In this document: positions 17,178-23,879 of the stretch, in pieces
Numbering within the stretch: position 1 is the stretch's first letter
Layout of the letters: every line of letters starts with the position of its first letter
NCBI GenBank assembly: GCA_045580165.1
Contig: JAZNNG010000079.1
Span: 1 to 64,000 of the forward strand
DNA from: UBA4717 sp045580165
GTDB lineage: Bacteria; Bacillota; Clostridia; Oscillospirales; CAG-272
Length of the DNA stretch: 64,000 nt
Reading direction: 5' to 3'
Program-made: the position numbers and the translations under genes
The notes under the pieces: generated by a model
What the model was told of the DNA's origin: nothing
The model's database searches: none
The model's input: the letters and a program-made list of their open reading frames with translations, nothing else

Positions 17178-17530
17178 TTACTGTTCTCCTTTGCGGTGTT
17201 TATAGATGCAATAAGTATTCGTTTGATTTCTAAGCAGTCATCTAACAAGGAATTACTCATTTTATCATCAATATATTCTGACATAAAAAGCAATTTAATC
17301 CAATATTCTGTTTCGGCGGTTTCTTTTAAAGCTATGTGCATTTTAGAAATGAAGTCCGCTTTACTTTGTCCGTAATTTGCTTCGTTTATGTTTGCACCTA
17401 TACTTGTGCCGCTACGGACTATTTGTTTTGAGATTACGGTTTCTTTTTTGGTTTTAATTAAATGCTGATATAATTTCACAATTCTTGCCGCAAAAGCAAT
17501 AGATTTATCTATAAGCAAATTTTCTTTCAT
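17174..17530 (-). CDS. Four-helix-bundle protein (23S rRNA IVS/Avd-like)
   Basis: A 118-residue protein that is almost wholly helical. The SGTSIGANINEANYGQSKADF stretch in the middle, split here as SGTSIGANINEA and GQSKADF, is the hallmark of the family, first seen as intervening-sequence proteins in 23S rRNA genes and also as Avd of diversity-generating retroelements. No reverse transcriptase or template repeat lies nearby, so it is a stand-alone member of unknown function. The ATG at 17530 is preferred over one at 17551 because it matches the usual family start; the binding site is weak for either. Confidence 0.8.
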   Translation of the reverse strand: MKENLLIDKSIAFAARIVKLYQHLIKTKKETVISKQIVRSGTSIGANINEANYGQSKADFISKMHIALKETAETEYWIKLLFMSEYIDDKMSNSLLDDCLEIKRILIASINTAKENSK

Positions 17531-17579
17531 TAAATACACCGCCCTTTTCAATATTATAGCAGAAACTTTAGGTTAAATC

Positions 17580-17680
17580 AATTATTCATTATTCATCAGC
17601 GAAGCGGCTTCACCATTCAATATTCATTGAAAATTCTGTCGAATGAATGATGAATATTGAATAATGAAAAATGAATAATA
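17580..17680. repeat. AT-rich inverted repeat (ATTCATTATTCAT type)
   Basis: Repeated ATTCAT/ATTATTC words on the left arm (17580-17630) are mirrored by ATGAATATTGAATAATG-type words on the right arm (17640-17680). This can fold into a long hairpin and is typical of a clostridial intergenic palindrome. No gene is present. Confidence 0.6.
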
Positions 17681-17681
17681 C

Positions 17682-17725
17682 AAAACGAAAATCCTGCCGA
17701 CAAAAATCGACAGGATTTTCGTTTT
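17682..17725 (-). terminator. Terminator of the tRNA pair
   Basis: AAAACGAAAATCCTG pairs with CAGGATTTTCGTTTT. On the minus strand it directly follows the encoded CCA of tRNA-Tyr and ends in T-rich sequence. Confidence 0.88.
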
Positions 17726-17809
17726 GGTGGGAGCGGGTGGATTCGGACCACCGAAGTCAGTGACAACAGATTTACAGTCTGCCCCCTTTGGCCGCTCGGG
17801 AACGCTCCC
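17725..17809 (-). tRNA. tRNA-Tyr (GTA)
   Basis: On the minus strand the acceptor stem GGGAGCG pairs with CGCTCCC, followed by discriminator A and an encoded CCA. The anticodon loop contains CTGTAAA with GTA as anticodon. A long variable arm (class II) and GGTTCGAATCC-like T arm are present. It begins immediately after the CCA of tRNA-Thr. Confidence 0.95.
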
Positions 17810-17884
17810 TGGAGCTGGTGATCGGAGTCGAACCAACAACCTGCTGATTACAAATCAGCTGCTCTGCCATTGAGCCACACCAGC
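17810..17884 (-). tRNA. tRNA-Thr (TGT)
   Basis: The acceptor stem GCTGGTG pairs with CACCAGC, with discriminator T and an encoded CCA. The anticodon loop TTTGTAA within a CTGAT/ATCAG stem gives anticodon TGT. The T arm reads GGTTCGACTCC. It is the upstream member of a two-tRNA unit. Confidence 0.95.
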
Positions 17885-17971
17885 GTCTTTATCCCGACGA
17901 CTCCAATAGTATACCAAAACACTTGGGGTTTGTCAATACCTTTTTTGATTTTTTTCAAACTTTTTTATCGC

Positions 17972-18916
17972 TCATATTTTGAGTATAAGCTCGGCAACGT
18001 AAAGCACCGCGGGAATGGTAAGCACCGACAGTACCGTAGTGACGCCTACGAGCTGAGCCGCGTACTCGGGCTCGATGTCGAAAAGCTCACCGAACATAGC
18101 GGCGTTGGTGGCGCAGGGAAGCGCGACCATAGTTACCGTAAACATAGTGATAAACGTGTCCGCGCCGAGCAGACGGCATACAACTGCCGCAAGCACGGGG
18201 AAGAATAAGAGCTTTGCAAAGCAGAAGACGTATATCTTTGCGGATTTTAAAAGCGGAACTATCGAGCGTGTAGCGAGGAGTCCGCCTATAATTATCTGAG
18301 TCAGAGGAGTGCACATTGAGCCGAGGTAGTCAAACGCGCCCGTGAGAAACTCGGGCAATACGAAATAGGGCTTGAGCACGTAAAGTATAAGACCTATGAT
18401 GCAAGAGGGCGTTCCGTAGTTGATTATCATCTTCTTTGGATTCATTTTAATGTCGTCACGTCCGCGTCCGAGCATATACATACCGTAGCTCCATACGAAC
18501 AGGTTGAACGATATCTGATAGAACGCACAGCAAAAAAGTCCCTTTTCGCCGAGCAGAGCGCCGACGACGGGAAGACCGATAAAGCCTGCGTTTGAGAAGA
18601 TGATACAGTAGTTTGTCATCTTGGCTTCGTTTATATTCTTGATGCGCTTGGTGTAGATGGCCGCGAAAACGGCAAGCACGCCGTGGCAGACTATACCGAG
18701 AAGGAGAGTTCCGAAGCCGAGCGCGAGATTTTCACTCGAGTACTCGGTGCTCAGTATCGCCGTGAGTATAAGAAACGGCTGAGCTATCTTGACGACGAAG
18801 CCCGAAAGCTTTTTTGAAAAGTCTGCATCTATTATGCCCACCTTGCGTCCGACAAATCCTGCAACACAGATGAGAAATAATGTAAGCATTGTTTTGAAAA
18901 CGAGTAAAATGGTCAT
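17972..18916 (-). CDS. AEC-family transporter
   Basis: A 314-residue membrane protein with about ten helices in two five-helix halves. It shows the family's typical features: SGFVVKIAQPFLILTAI near residue 37, FSNAGFIGLPVVGAL around 105-120, PLTQIIIGGLLA near 205 and a last-third ALPCATNAAMFGELF segment. Auxin-efflux-carrier (AEC) family members export or take up small organic acids such as malate; the substrate is unknown here. AAGGTG precedes the ATG. It follows the uracil-DNA glycosylase gene by 13 bases and is probably in the same transcript. Confidence 0.88.
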   Translation of the reverse strand: MTILLVFKTMLTLFLICVAGFVGRKVGIIDADFSKKLSGFVVKIAQPFLILTAILSTEYSSENLALGFGTLLLGIVCHGVLAVFAAIYTKRIKNINEAKMTNYCIIFSNAGFIGLPVVGALLGEKGLFCCAFYQISFNLFVWSYGMYMLGRGRDDIKMNPKKMIINYGTPSCIIGLILYVLKPYFVLPEFLTGAFDYLGSMCTPLTQIIIGGLLATRSIVPLLKSAKIYVFCFAKLLFFPVLAAVVCRLLGADTFITMFTVTMVALPCATNAAMFGELFDIEPEYAAQLVGVTTVLSVLTIPAVLYVAELILKI

Positions 18917-18929
18917 AAGAAAGCACCTT

Positions 18930-19481
18930 TTATGTCAAGCTGTCATAAATTTCCTTGATTTTTTTCATATCCTCGAGCATATCCTCGCGCTTGGTGGGGT
19001 CTCTGAGGAGCGCTGACGGATGATAAACCGCACACATCTTTATTTTTCCGCGGTCATACCACACACCGTGGTCACGGGTAATGCGGAAATCGGGCTTGAT
19101 GAGCCTTTTTGCCGCGACTCTGCCGAGACACACGATAATTTTAGGTGAGATCTCGCGCACCTGAGCGCGAAGGTGGTAAAGACACGCGTCCTCTTCCTCG
19201 GGGAGAGGGTCGCGGTTTCTCGGGGGTCTGCATTTTAATATGTTTGCTATATACACCTTGTCCCGTTCTATACCGACGTACTCAAGGTATCTGTCGAAAA
19301 GCTGACCTGCGGGACCGACGAAGGGAATACCCGACTCGTCCTCCTTTTCACCCGGCGCTTCACCGATGAACATAAGGTCGGCACTTTGGCTTCCGACACC
19401 GTAAACGAGATTGGTACGGGTCTTGTAGAGAGGACACGCCGTACATTCGGCGCATTTGCTTTTTAGCTCGTCTAAGCTCAC
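18930..19481 (-). CDS. Family 4-type uracil-DNA glycosylase
   Basis: Removes uracil from DNA to start base-excision repair. The 183 residues include the cysteines of the iron-sulfur cluster (C13, C16, C84, C100), the active-site motif GEAPGEKEDESG (about 40-51) followed by PFVGPAGQ, and the late HPSALLRDP motif. The start is a GTG at 19481 with AAGGTG upstream. A TTGCAT-N17-TATAAT promoter lies at 19525-19553 on the minus strand. It is followed by the AEC transporter gene. Confidence 0.92.
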   Translation of the reverse strand: MSLDELKSKCAECTACPLYKTRTNLVYGVGSQSADLMFIGEAPGEKEDESGIPFVGPAGQLFDRYLEYVGIERDKVYIANILKCRPPRNRDPLPEEEDACLYHLRAQVREISPKIIVCLGRVAAKRLIKPDFRITRDHGVWYDRGKIKMCAVYHPSALLRDPTKREDMLEDMKKIKEIYDSLT

Positions 19482-19524
19482 TTACGGTCACACCTTTCCG
19501 CTACATAGAATGGGGTACGTATAT

Positions 19525-19553
19525 ATTATAAACTTAAACTCTCACTAATGCAA
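19525..19553 (-). promoter_or_regulatory. Promoter of the glycosylase-transporter operon
   Basis: On the minus strand, TTGCAT (19553-19548), a 17-base spacer and TATAAT (19530-19525), about 44 bases before the GTG start. Confidence 0.6.
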
Positions 19554-19654
19554 TAGATAAAAGCAATAGAAAGTGTAGCTTTTTCGGGGGTATTGTATGT
19601 TAAAAGCGATTGCTTTGGGTGGGTATCCTATGCTTGATGGGGGAGTTTTAGTGA

Positions 19655-20257
19655 CTATCCCCCTAATTTTTCAACCGCCCTCTCACCTATTAAAAGCTTA
19701 CAATGCTCGTGTATGTACGCCTCGGTTATCTTGCCGCCGATCTTCTTGCCATAGTCCGCGAGCCTGCAAAGCTCACCCGTCAGATTAATACCGCAGGTGT
19801 CATCCTCCAAAAACAGATAATACCGTCCCATATCCTCGTACAGACGGCTGTTGTACGCGTACCCGTCGGCGAGCAAAAGACGGCACGCGTCAATAGTATC
19901 GGTGATCCCCTCGAAAACGAAAATAACATTATCAAGCCACTTCTTGACACTCACTCTCGTACTCTCACGCCCGCCCTTTGTGTTATCCGTGGGCACAGTC
20001 TCATCTCCTTTGCCGGAAAGCCTCGTCAAGTAAACCTCGCATCCGCCGTCCCTCGACGGATACACCTGCAAAATTGATTTTCCCGTTACCGTATCGAAGC
20101 CGGTCTCGGACTTTATATCCTCAAGCACTCTGGAAAACGCCTCTCTTACGGCGTTCCCCGTATGACCGAGTGAATACATTTTTATATCGTAGTAGTCCAT
20201 ATCCTCACGGGTCAGCATAATTTTCATTTTCTCGGAGTTTATCATAATAAGCTCCAT
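19655..20257 (-). CDS. mecA: MecA-like adaptor protein for ClpCP
   Basis: A 200-residue protein in two parts joined by a polar linker (about 80-100). The N-terminal domain begins MKIMLTREDMDYYDI, typical of the substrate-binding half of MecA. The C-terminal half has VFEGITDTIDACRLL and YLFLEDD, as in the ClpC-binding half. MecA delivers target proteins (such as ComK in Bacillus) to the ClpCP protease; its targets here are unknown. GGAGA lies five bases before the ATG. A GTGACA-N18-TATAAT promoter candidate is at 20293-20322 on the minus strand. Confidence 0.85.
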   Translation of the reverse strand: MELIMINSEKMKIMLTREDMDYYDIKMYSLGHTGNAVREAFSRVLEDIKSETGFDTVTGKSILQVYPSRDGGCEVYLTRLSGKGDETVPTDNTKGGRESTRVSVKKWLDNVIFVFEGITDTIDACRLLLADGYAYNSRLYEDMGRYYLFLEDDTCGINLTGELCRLADYGKKIGGKITEAYIHEHCKLLIGERAVEKLGG

Positions 20258-20292
20258 AACAGTCTCCAGTTCATTAAAAACAGTACAATAAC

Positions 20293-20322
20293 ATTATAAG
20301 CGAAAGCACCCCCGTTTGTCAC
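20293..20322 (-). promoter_or_regulatory. Candidate promoter of mecA
   Basis: On the minus strand, GTGACA (20322-20317), an 18-base spacer and TATAAT (20298-20293), 35 bases before the mecA start. Confidence 0.5.
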
Positions 20323-20348
20323 CACACAATATTTGGCTTTTTCCCTTT

Positions 20349-20383
20349 AAAAAATAAATCCCACGGCAGAGGCCGTGAGATTT
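20349..20383 (-). terminator. Terminator of the DUF6062 gene
   Basis: On the minus strand AAATCTCACGGC and GCCGTGGGATTT pair around CTCT and are followed by TATTTTTT. Confidence 0.75.
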
Positions 20384-20422
20384 ACATAAACGTGTTGACA
20401 CCCGGTGCGCGAAATGATAAAA

Positions 20423-21133
20423 TTAAGACTGTGAATCGGTCTCGTCGCCGCACAGGAATTTTATCGAGCGCTCGACGCTGTCCTTGGAGTTGCCCCAGGG
20501 CTCGTCCTCGTAGCGGTAGTCGAACTTTTTTATAAAATGCTTGACGTCGAGGCGGAGCGAGTCCATATAATCGAACGTCACCCTTGACGCGGCGTCGTAG
20601 AAGGCAGAGTAGGTCTTTTTCTGCATCTTCGCCTTTGCAAGCGCCGTCAGACGGTTGAAGTGAGGCAGACAGAAATAAGGCTGCTTTGAAAGCTTCTTTT
20701 CAAATTCCGAGTCGCGCTCGTAGAGATATATGGCGGTCTCAAGCATTTTAGTCAGCGAAAACTCGATCCTGTCGCAGACGTAACAGCTTTTCTCAAGCTC
20801 GCTGATACGGCGTCTGGCGTTGTCGCCCGCAGGCGCAAGGCTTATAAGCTTTTTCGCGGTGTCATCCTTGAGCTCGTCCATGTGACTCTCAAGCATAAGC
20901 GCGAGTCCGAGACGGTTTTTACGGGTGAACATCATATCGTAGTGACTGCGGCAGAAGCCGAGCTTGTTGGTCTTGATTCTGATGTCGGGCTCCATCATGG
21001 ACGCGCCGAGAATTATGTCGAGATTGTCATTCTGAAGCTTTTTGTAGAGCGCGCAGAACGGACATCCGCACTCGGGGGATTCTGCGGACTTGTCAAATGC
21101 TTCGTTGACGGGAATGGTATATATCTGTTCCAT
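20423..21133 (-). CDS. DUF6062-family protein
   Basis: A 236-residue, mostly helical protein of unknown function. Its cysteine/histidine pattern is the notable part: CGCPFCALYKK near residue 23, GFCRSHYDMM near 59, CYVCDRIEF near 117 and PYFCLPHFNRL near 150. These four clusters are spaced like metal-binding sites. The order of clusters and the MEQIYTIPVNEAF start fit the DUF6062 family found in clostridia. It is divergently transcribed from the OGG-type glycosylase gene with its own promoter. Confidence 0.8.
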   Translation of the reverse strand: MEQIYTIPVNEAFDKSAESPECGCPFCALYKKLQNDNLDIILGASMMEPDIRIKTNKLGFCRSHYDMMFTRKNRLGLALMLESHMDELKDDTAKKLISLAPAGDNARRRISELEKSCYVCDRIEFSLTKMLETAIYLYERDSEFEKKLSKQPYFCLPHFNRLTALAKAKMQKKTYSAFYDAASRVTFDYMDSLRLDVKHFIKKFDYRYEDEPWGNSKDSVERSIKFLCGDETDSQS

Positions 21134-21163
21134 AATAAGCTCCGTTTCGGTTTATTTACCTAA

Positions 21164-21192
21164 AGTATAACATCCTTTTGATATAAAGTCAA
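21164..21192 (-). promoter_or_regulatory. Promoter of the DUF6062 gene
   Basis: On the minus strand, TTGACT (21192-21187), a 17-base spacer and TATACT (21169-21164). Confidence 0.7.
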
Positions 21193-21216
21193 ATTTTTCT
21201 TTTTGGAAGTGGATTT

Positions 21217-22113
21217 ATGAATACAATAATCAAAAATATACGCGTCAGCGAGGGACATGCGGACGGCGTGCCGCACGTCAGAGTGGAGGGACTCTTGCAC
21301 TTTGACGTCGCGCAGATATTCGACTGCGGTCAGGCGTTCAGATTTCTTCCCGTGACCGCGCACGGTAACGGCTTTGCCGTGGGCGGCGTCGCATACGGAA
21401 AATACGTTGAATTTTCGCAGTCGGGCGACGTGCTTACAATACGCAATTCAACCCTCTCGGACTATGAAAAAATATGGAAGCATTATCTCTCGCTCGACGT
21501 GGATTACGGCGAGATACAACGCGACCTCAGGGCGCGCTTTGACAGTGAGGTTTTTGAAAAAGCACTCGAGGTGGGTGACGGCATACGTATCTTACGGCAG
21601 GAGCCGTGGGAATGCGTCTGCTCGTTTATAATCTCGCAGAACAATAACATCCCACGTATCAGGAAAATTATAGAAGCCCTCTCCCAAAAATACGGCGAAT
21701 CCGTTGAATTTGAGGGTAAAACACACTATGCATTTCCGACACCCGAGGAACTCGTGACCGCGGGAGCAGACGGGATTTTCAATCTCAGAACGGGTTTTCG
21801 GGCAAAGTACATATACGACGCGGCGAGAATGGTAGCGTCGGGCGAGCTTGACCTTGCGCGCCTCTTTGAGCTTGATACGGAAAGCGCGCTCACCGAGCTT
21901 TGCAGAGTAAAGGGAATAGGACCCAAGGTGGCGTCCTGCGCGCTACTGTTTGCGTTTGAAAAATACGATGCCTTCCCCGTGGACGTGTGGGTGAAAAAGA
22001 TACTCGAAAAATATTTCCCCGAGGGACTCGATATAAAGTCACTCGGCGATTATGCAGGCATCGCCCAACAGTACCTGTTCTTCTACGAGAGATACGTCGT
22101 CGGGGGCAAGTGA
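21217..22113 (+). CDS. OGG1-type DNA glycosylase/AP lyase
   Basis: Removes oxidised purines (8-oxoguanine) from DNA and cuts at the resulting site. The 298 residues include an OGG N-terminal domain (FDCGQAFRF near 43), the QEPWECVCSFIISQNNNI stretch where the HhH-GPD domain begins, the helix-hairpin-helix CRVKGIGPKVASCALL with the expected catalytic lysine, and FPVDVWVKKIL with the conserved aspartate. The order matches bacterial OGG1 homologues rather than MutM or AlkA. The ATG at 21217 is preceded by GGAAGTGG. It is monocistronic, with a terminator downstream. Confidence 0.88.
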   Translation: MNTIIKNIRVSEGHADGVPHVRVEGLLHFDVAQIFDCGQAFRFLPVTAHGNGFAVGGVAYGKYVEFSQSGDVLTIRNSTLSDYEKIWKHYLSLDVDYGEIQRDLRARFDSEVFEKALEVGDGIRILRQEPWECVCSFIISQNNNIPRIRKIIEALSQKYGESVEFEGKTHYAFPTPEELVTAGADGIFNLRTGFRAKYIYDAARMVASGELDLARLFELDTESALTELCRVKGIGPKVASCALLFAFEKYDAFPVDVWVKKILEKYFPEGLDIKSLGDYAGIAQQYLFFYERYVVGGK

Positions 22114-22162
22114 ATAAAAAAACGCGTTGCCCTCTGCTCTGCATTCTTAGCGGAGAAATCAC

Positions 22163-22197
22163 AAACACCACCAAGGAATTTCTTTGGTGGTGTTTTT
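22163..22197 (+). terminator. Terminator of the OGG-type gene
   Basis: AAACACCACCAA pairs with TTGGTGGTGTTT and is followed by a short T run. Confidence 0.8.
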
Positions 22198-22199
22198 GT

Positions 22200-22380
22200 G
22201 TTGGAGCGAACTTACTAAAGCATCCCTTTGCACAAGGGAGCCTTATACGCGCCGTTCCTCTGCGGATAGTGGGTTCGGGCTTCTGCCCGATAGCGCGGAC
22301 TGCCACGCGCTATGCTTGCCCCGGACGTAAGCGTCGGGAAAGCGGAAACACAAGTGTTGGTTGAGTCGTAAACAACCATT
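22200..22380. repeat. Intergenic cluster of small palindromes
   Basis: No gene is seen. Consecutive hairpins include TCCCTTT/CAAGGGA (about 22225), TCGGGC-TTCT-GCCCGA (about 22271-22286), ATAGCGCG/CGCGCTAT (about 22286-22311) and CCGGACG/CGTCGGG. They resemble the other dispersed palindromic repeats of this window but are not a close copy. Confidence 0.5.
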
Positions 22381-22386
22381 TGATAA

Positions 22387-22414
22387 TTGTTTTTTCATAA
22401 ATATATGCTATAAT
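22387..22414 (+). promoter_or_regulatory. Promoter of the XRE-family regulator
   Basis: TTGTTT (22387-22392), a 16-base spacer and TATAAT (22409-22414), with GAGGAGAAA before the ATG at 22454. Confidence 0.65.
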
Positions 22415-22453
22415 ATAATTACACCGGTGATAACTATTTGAGGAGAAACTTTT

Positions 22454-23620
22454 ATGCAACTTAATTTAGGCAATAAAATCAGAGAACTTCGCAGACGTGA
22501 TGGACGCACACAAGACAATCTTGCAGAAGCACTCGGCGTAACCGCGCAAGCTGTCTCTCGTTGGGAGTCGAGTGGTAGTTATCCCGATATGGAAATAATT
22601 CCTGCTATCGCAAACTATTTTCATGTATCCATTGATGAACTGTTCGGGTATCACGATGAGCGAGAAGAAAAAATCAAAACTATTCTTGATAATGCCACCA
22701 AAACACTTACAAAGCAAGGATTTACAATGTATCAAGGTAGTTTGTCCGAGGATGTAGAAGAATGTATTAATATGCTTCGTTCGGCTGCTGAAGAATTTCC
22801 GAATGAACCTAAAATTCTCTTGAAACTTGTGCAAGCGCTTCAGATGTGGGGGTGGAATAAATACGGAGCCAAAGGACATCGCGACGATTCGTCCGGTATC
22901 ATAGAAGACGATGTTGATTACAACTCTCAAAATACATATTGGCAGGAAGCAGTCCGAGTATCTGAAAAGCTCTTGAAATTAAATCCATCTTCTGAAGATC
23001 GTGAAATTGCCATTCGTCAAATAACGCCGCTTTATTGCAGAATGGGTGAATATGAAAAAGCGAAGGCTCTTGCCAACGAACAAAATTCGATTGTTATATC
23101 AAAAGAAGTCTTGTTACCCAAGGCAACAGTAGGTGAAGAAAGAGCAAGATATCAAGGCGAAAAAATTATGGCACTTCTTTCAAATCTTAGATTTGCCATT
23201 TCCGAATCTGTAGCATTGAGACCTGCGATATCATCTTCTGAATACGGAAGACAGATACTTTTGGCGGTTATTCAGCTTTACGATACCGTATTTGTTGATG
23301 GTAGATGTGGAAGTTGGCATTGGGACATCGGCCAGTTATATTTGACTTTGGCTCATTATGAAATGGACAACGATGGCAGTATGGAAAAGGTTCTCAATTA
23401 TTTTGATAGGGGCTTTGATCATTGCAAAGAATATAATCGCATCTATAACGAAGGTGAATATCAATATTCCGCACCATTGATATCTGCGTTACCCAAGATA
23501 GCCAAGGGTGATCTTAAACCTTTCGGAGACGATTTTTGGGAAAAGGAACTCAAAACATTTCATAAAAATGTTGTTGTGGAAATTCGAAAAAACCCCAAAT
23601 ATTCCGAATGCTTTGAATAA
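22454..23620 (+). CDS. XRE-family helix-turn-helix regulator with long helical C-terminus
   Basis: A 388-residue protein. Residues 1-65 are a classical XRE DNA-binding domain (IRELRRRDGRTQDNLAEALG, then AQAVSRWESSGSYPDMEII and FHVSIDELFGY). The remaining 320 residues are helical with TPR-like spacing, as in Firmicute regulators of the Rgg/PlcR style or helix-turn-helix proteins that sense a peptide or partner; no peptide gene is visible nearby. GAGGAG precedes the ATG. Base composition is AT-richer than its neighbours. It stands alone, with its own promoter and a downstream terminator. Confidence 0.85.
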   Translation: MQLNLGNKIRELRRRDGRTQDNLAEALGVTAQAVSRWESSGSYPDMEIIPAIANYFHVSIDELFGYHDEREEKIKTILDNATKTLTKQGFTMYQGSLSEDVEECINMLRSAAEEFPNEPKILLKLVQALQMWGWNKYGAKGHRDDSSGIIEDDVDYNSQNTYWQEAVRVSEKLLKLNPSSEDREIAIRQITPLYCRMGEYEKAKALANEQNSIVISKEVLLPKATVGEERARYQGEKIMALLSNLRFAISESVALRPAISSSEYGRQILLAVIQLYDTVFVDGRCGSWHWDIGQLYLTLAHYEMDNDGSMEKVLNYFDRGFDHCKEYNRIYNEGEYQYSAPLISALPKIAKGDLKPFGDDFWEKELKTFHKNVVVEIRKNPKYSECFE

Positions 23621-23625
23621 TCCCT

Positions 23626-23650
23626 CGCCCCGCCTCGCGCGGGGCTTTTC
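23626..23650 (+). terminator. Terminator of the XRE regulator gene
   Basis: The GC-rich hairpin GCCCCGC/GCGGGGC followed by TTTTCTTT, a few bases after the stop. Confidence 0.75.
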
Positions 23651-23673
23651 TTTGCTTTCTGCATATCCAAAAA

Positions 23674-23710
23674 AGCCACCACGAAAACCGTGGTGGCTAA
23701 TTTTATTTTA
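23674..23710. terminator. Second hairpin terminator
   Basis: AGCCACCACG pairs with CGTGGTGGCT and is followed by an AT-rich tail with TTTTATTTT. It backs up the preceding terminator. Confidence 0.6.
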
Positions 23711-23817
23711 CCGCTAATTTTGCAGTGGCTCGGCGACGCGTTTTTTACTCTTCAAGGACTAACAGCTTGCTTTTTTGTAAATTATTCGTATTTTCTGCGT
23801 GATTGTCAAAAATGTCC

Positions 23818-23846
23818 TTGTAATTACAAATATTATGTAGTATAAT
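23818..23846 (+). promoter_or_regulatory. Promoter of the ABC/DUF1854 operon
   Basis: TTGTAA (23818-23823), a 17-base spacer and TATAAT (23841-23846), 34 bases before the first ATG. Confidence 0.7.
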
Positions 23847-23879
23847 TTAGACGTAAAACTATGCCTAACGGAGATTTTT

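Noticed and set aside
17174..17530. Diversity-generating retroelement accessory (Avd)
   Set aside because: The four-helix-bundle protein fits, but there is no reverse transcriptase, template repeat or variable repeat nearby.
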